Assembly: GCF_006265175.1 (NCBI RefSeq)
Contig: NZ_VDCQ01000081.1
Coordinates: forward strand, 1 to 42,176
Source of the DNA: Paenibacillus hemerocallicola
GTDB lineage: Bacteria; Bacillota; Bacilli; Paenibacillales; NBRC-103111
Length of the DNA stretch: 42,176 nt
Direction: 5' to 3'
Shown: positions 39,435 to 42,176 of the stretch, piece by piece
Position numbering within the stretch: the stretch's first letter is position 1
How the letters are laid out: every line of letters starts with the position of its first letter
The notes under the pieces: model-generated
What the model saw: the letters and a program-made list of their open reading frames with translations, nothing else
What the model was told of the DNA's origin: nothing
The model's database searches: none
Made by a program: the position numbers and the translations under genes

Positions 39435-40673
39435 GTGGCGGATACGATACGGCGCGATCAGGCCGCGGAAGCGGTGGAACGCGCGCATCGGGAATTATGG
39501 AGAAGGTTCGTTCTCGAAAGGGACGATTACGGAATTGTGCTGGATTACGCGGGGCTGGACGGCTTCGTCACGCTCCCGACCCCGGAGGAATGCGCGGACG
39601 GCAAGCCGAACGCGCTGGCTTGGTGGTGTCCGGCGGAGAACGGCGCTTTTTTTAACGGCTTGTATATCGACGGCCTGCTGAACCGTTGGAGGACGACCGG
39701 CGACGAGCGGGACCGCGGCGAAGTCGAGAAAATCGCGCTGGGGCTTATGCGGCTGGCGGAAATCGCCGACCGTCCGGGCTTCGTGGCGCGGGGGATCGCG
39801 GACGACGGCAAAAGCCATCATGCGCTCGGATCGGACGACCAGACGGCCCCCTGGTTTTACGGTCTGTGGAAGTATTGGCAGAGCGGACTGCCCGGTCCGG
39901 ACATGCGATCGCGCATCGTCGGTCTGTTCGCGGCGGCGGGGGACAGGATCGAGACGCTCGGATGGCGCATCCCTTGCGACCGCGAGCAGTATACGTTTCG
40001 CGGCAGCTGGGCGGAAGGCCATTTTATCCATGCGGCCCGGGTACTGTTCATGCTGAAGCTGATGGGGGTGTTGACGGATGATCCGAAGTGGGACCGCCTT
40101 TATCGCAAGGTCGGCGAAGAAATACCGGAGGGCTCGGACAAATCACGATTTCAATGGTGCGGCTTCGGCATCCGGGACAACTCCGAGTATTGGACGTCGG
40201 CCAGCTCGCAGGCTTGCTTGAGGGAGCTGTACGAGCTCGAGGACGACCCGGATTTGAAACGGATGTACAAGGAGGGGCTGGAGACGAACGCAAGGCGGGC
40301 GCTCGCTTATATCCGGGAGGAGGCGAATTCGGCGTACGACAATGACAATGCGCTCGGATTCGAGAGCGACTGGCGCTTCCTGAACGAATGGTGGGAGCCG
40401 CAGGCGACGGTCGAGGATGCGCTTCGCGTGGCCGGCATCCAGTCGAGGCAATGGCACGGCCGGTCGCCGCGCAAGGCATATGAAGCCAAGTACGTCCGGG
40501 AGCCGCTGTTCGCCGCATGGTTTGTCGTATTAAGCGGAGACGGACAGCTCGTTCTCGAGGCGGGCGAGCCGATCCGCAGGCTGTTGACGCAGTACGAGTG
40601 GGAGAAGCTGTACTACTCGCTCTTCTTTATGGCGGAGTGCGTTTATTACGAGGGAGTCCGTTGCGGTTTGTGA
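39435..40673 (+). CDS. Probable six-hairpin glycosidase-like protein, unassigned
   Basis: 412 residues, start GTG 39435 with AGGAGG 8 nt upstream. No signal peptide. The sequence is a series of helix-rich repeats with aromatic loops (LAWWCPAENGAFFNGLYIDGLLNRWR; SDDQTAPWFYGLWKYWQSG; QWCGFGIRDNSEYWTSASSQACLRELY; GFESDWRFLNEWWEPQATVEDA), the look of an (alpha/alpha)6 barrel carbohydrate enzyme. I cannot name the family or the catalytic residues. Its place in the AraC4-SBP3 unit supports a role on the bound sugar. Confidence 0.75.
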   Translation: MADTIRRDQAAEAVERAHRELWRRFVLERDDYGIVLDYAGLDGFVTLPTPEECADGKPNALAWWCPAENGAFFNGLYIDGLLNRWRTTGDERDRGEVEKIALGLMRLAEIADRPGFVARGIADDGKSHHALGSDDQTAPWFYGLWKYWQSGLPGPDMRSRIVGLFAAAGDRIETLGWRIPCDREQYTFRGSWAEGHFIHAARVLFMLKLMGVLTDDPKWDRLYRKVGEEIPEGSDKSRFQWCGFGIRDNSEYWTSASSQACLRELYELEDDPDLKRMYKEGLETNARRALAYIREEANSAYDNDNALGFESDWRFLNEWWEPQATVEDALRVAGIQSRQWHGRSPRKAYEAKYVREPLFAAWFVVLSGDGQLVLEAGEPIRRLLTQYEWEKLYYSLFFMAECVYYEGVRCGL

Positions 40674-40707
40674 GTAGGGCAGGTCGAACAGGTTGTCCGG
40701 ATTGCCC

Positions 40708-40841
40708 TATGGCGTGTTTGCAAACGGGCGTTATGGCCGTATCCGAGAGACTTCTGCCAAGAGCAGAAGCATACATGCTGCCGTTCCGGAGCGGCTTCGC
40801 CTGCAGCAGGCTTCGGAGAGACGGTTTGCAAACACGCCCTA
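40708..40841. repeat. Element bounded by 18-bp inverted repeats containing TTTGCAAA
   Basis: GGCGTGTTTGCAAAC (40711-40725) and its exact reverse complement (40824-40838), 98 bp apart. Flanking TA plus one mismatched base extends each end to 18 bp. The interior has no coding potential. A related motif (TTTGCAAACACG) occurs at 34519-34530. Confidence 0.6.
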
Positions 40842-40885
40842 GTCTGCGCCTTTGCTCCGGAGGATCCGGCCCAGGAAGTCGACAC

Positions 40886-40924
40886 AAAAAACCGCCGTGG
40901 GCTTGCGCTCCCGGGCGGTTTTTG
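40886..40924. terminator. Bidirectional terminator between convergent genes
   Basis: AAAAAACCGCC ... GGCGGTTTTT: stem ACCGCC (40891-40896) with GGCGGT (40914-40919), A/T runs on both sides. It lies between the plus-strand enzyme gene and the minus-strand SLH gene. Confidence 0.85.
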
Positions 40925-40951
40925 CGTTCGTATGAGAAGGGATGAATTCCA

Positions 40952-42176
40952 TCAAGTATCCGGTGTCTGCATGTAGGCGGCCATACGCAGCAGCAGCACG
41001 ATCGCCTCCGCCCTCGTTGCCGAAGCCAGCGGTTGAAACAGGTTCCCGCTTTGGCCCTCAATGAGTCCCGCCTCATGCGCCGCTACGATAAATGGTCGGG
41101 ACCAGCCGGCAATCTCGTCGGCATCCGCATAGGCGGCTTCTTTCGCTTCGGAGGTGCGCAGCCCGGCGGCTTTGGCGATCAAGACAACCATTTCCGTACG
41201 ATTGATGTTTGCGTTCGGACGGAACGTATCGTCCGGATATCCGCTTACGGCGCGGGCCTGCACGGCTGCCGCTATTGCATCCGCCGCCCACGATGGAATA
41301 TCATTCGTGTCCTGGAAAGACAGCCTTCCGCCATTCGGCCATGCCATGATACGTTGAAGCAGCAGGGTAAATTCGGCCCGCGAGACGGGGCGGTCGGGAC
41401 AGAACGTTCCATCCGGATACCCTTCCAAAACGCCTTTCGCGACACCTTCTCGAATGGCGCTTTCGGCCCAATGTCCGGCTATATCGGTCAGACCGGGCTC
41501 GGGCAAGGCGTCATAGGCCAATACCGCGAACTTTGTGAAATGATCCGTCTCGCCGGACAGGGTGTTGCCGTCGATCGTGCCTCCGAGTACAACCCATTCC
41601 GCCGCGACTTCGTCGAAATATGCGAGGACCGCACGCTGATTCGCCCCCAATTTCCCGTCGCTCCACTCAAAGCTCAGGCGGATCGGCATTTTAAACTTGC
41701 CGGCAACATCTTTCGTTAATTCAAATGCATCACTGAGCAGTGATTGATCGGGCCGGAGCAGATGTTGAATTTGGTTTTTCAAATGTTCCACCGAGATGAT
41801 CGTTGGCCGTTCGATCGCGCCAGCCGGAATATGCAGTGTCAATCCCTCGAACGTCAAAGTATATGCCTTGCCAGGCTCGAGGGAGAACTTGCTCGATTCG
41901 GATAACGGGGCGGGACCCGGTCCCGTATCCAGATCTATCGGCTGCTGCGTTGGCGGAGTGTTGACGATATTGGTAATCTCGATCGTCCGTACCGCCGAAT
42001 GCCCAACGGCATCTAGTGCAAATACCGTATACTTGCCGTTTGTGGTGACACTAAACGAACCGGAAGGCGGTACATCCGAACCGAAGGTCGGGCCAGCGAA
42101 GTCCGCGGCTGTCCGTTCGCCCAGCGCCCAACGGAGAGCGGTCAAGGCGTTGCCGCTCGCCGAATTGTAGACCGAC
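40952..42176 (-). CDS. C-terminal part of an SLH-domain surface protein (5' end outside window)
   Basis: 408 residues are visible, and the frame is open to the window edge. Order: the end of a beta-sandwich domain (GSFSVTTNGKYTVFALDAVGHSAVRTIEI); a spacer; a ZU5-like domain (AYTLTFEGLTLHIPAGAIERPTIISVE, then VLAYFDEVAAEWVVLGG); then three SLH repeats (DIAGHWAESAIREGVAKGVLEGYPDGTFCPDRPVSRAEF; WAADAIAAAVQARAVSGYPDDTFRPNANINRTEM; WSRPFIVAAHEAGLIEGQSGNLFQPLASATRAEA). SLH triplets bind pyruvylated secondary cell-wall polymer, so the protein is anchored on the outer surface. The cargo function lies in the missing N-terminal part. Confidence 0.9.
   Translation of the reverse strand, partial: SVYNSASGNALTALRWALGERTAADFAGPTFGSDVPPSGSFSVTTNGKYTVFALDAVGHSAVRTIEITNIVNTPPTQQPIDLDTGPGPAPLSESSKFSLEPGKAYTLTFEGLTLHIPAGAIERPTIISVEHLKNQIQHLLRPDQSLLSDAFELTKDVAGKFKMPIRLSFEWSDGKLGANQRAVLAYFDEVAAEWVVLGGTIDGNTLSGETDHFTKFAVLAYDALPEPGLTDIAGHWAESAIREGVAKGVLEGYPDGTFCPDRPVSRAEFTLLLQRIMAWPNGGRLSFQDTNDIPSWAADAIAAAVQARAVSGYPDDTFRPNANINRTEMVVLIAKAAGLRTSEAKEAAYADADEIAGWSRPFIVAAHEAGLIEGQSGNLFQPLASATRAEAIVLLLRMAAYMQTPDT

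Overview
The window looks like chromosome of a spore-forming, moderately GC-rich Firmicute of the Paenibacillaceae (Paenibacillus/Cohnella type). Support: strong AGGAGG-type ribosome binding sites with frequent GTG/TTG starts, sigma-A promoters, a soluble sporulation-kinase-like histidine kinase, an S-layer-homology (SLH) surface protein, many AraC regulators beside lipoprotein solute-binding proteins, and HxlR/hxlAB formaldehyde genes. This placement is inference from gene content; no rRNA, tRNA or CRISPR was seen.

Layout. 1-6.3 kb: the 3' end of a Lys/Glu/Gln repeat protein, a histidine kinase with an aldo/keto reductase, a small membrane protein, and an MFS transporter translationally coupled to a Gfo/Idh/MocA dehydrogenase. 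6.4-10.4 kb: first sugar module (AraC divergent from a solute-binding lipoprotein, sugar isomerase/epimerase and histidine phosphatase). 10.5-14.2 kb: SulP anion transporter, YuiH-like molybdoprotein, an array of TTCCGC hairpins, and trhO. 14.3-16 kb: hxlA-hxlB divergent from hxlR. 16.3-19.3 kb: marR-MFS operon with a textbook promoter/operator, and an acyltransferase. 19.6-22.3 kb: a putative secreted effector with an LQRTIGNR motif, then a FetAB-like ABC pair. 22.3-26.5 kb: AraC divergent from a GH78-like rhamnosidase, then a metallophosphoesterase. 26.5-29.5 kb: a gene-poor, partly low-GC zone with an XRE regulator, small orphan genes and decayed Rhs/polymorphic-toxin fragments. 29.6-40.7 kb: second and third sugar modules (two AraC genes, a Tat-exported beta-helix protein, two more solute-binding lipoproteins, a GH36-like alpha-galactosidase and an unassigned six-hairpin-type enzyme). 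41-42.2 kb: the C-terminal part of an SLH protein running off the window.

The dominant theme is carbohydrate scavenging. Three paralogous solute-binding lipoproteins each sit beside an AraC gene and sugar enzymes, yet no ABC permease for them is encoded here. CcpA-box-like sites lie at or before all three. They may share permeases encoded elsewhere, or act as sensors or binders. The second theme is inter-bacterial conflict: an effector-like protein and an Rhs graveyard. The intergenic DNA also carries several palindromic repeat families, one of which is present both as a full inverted-repeat copy and as a half copy.
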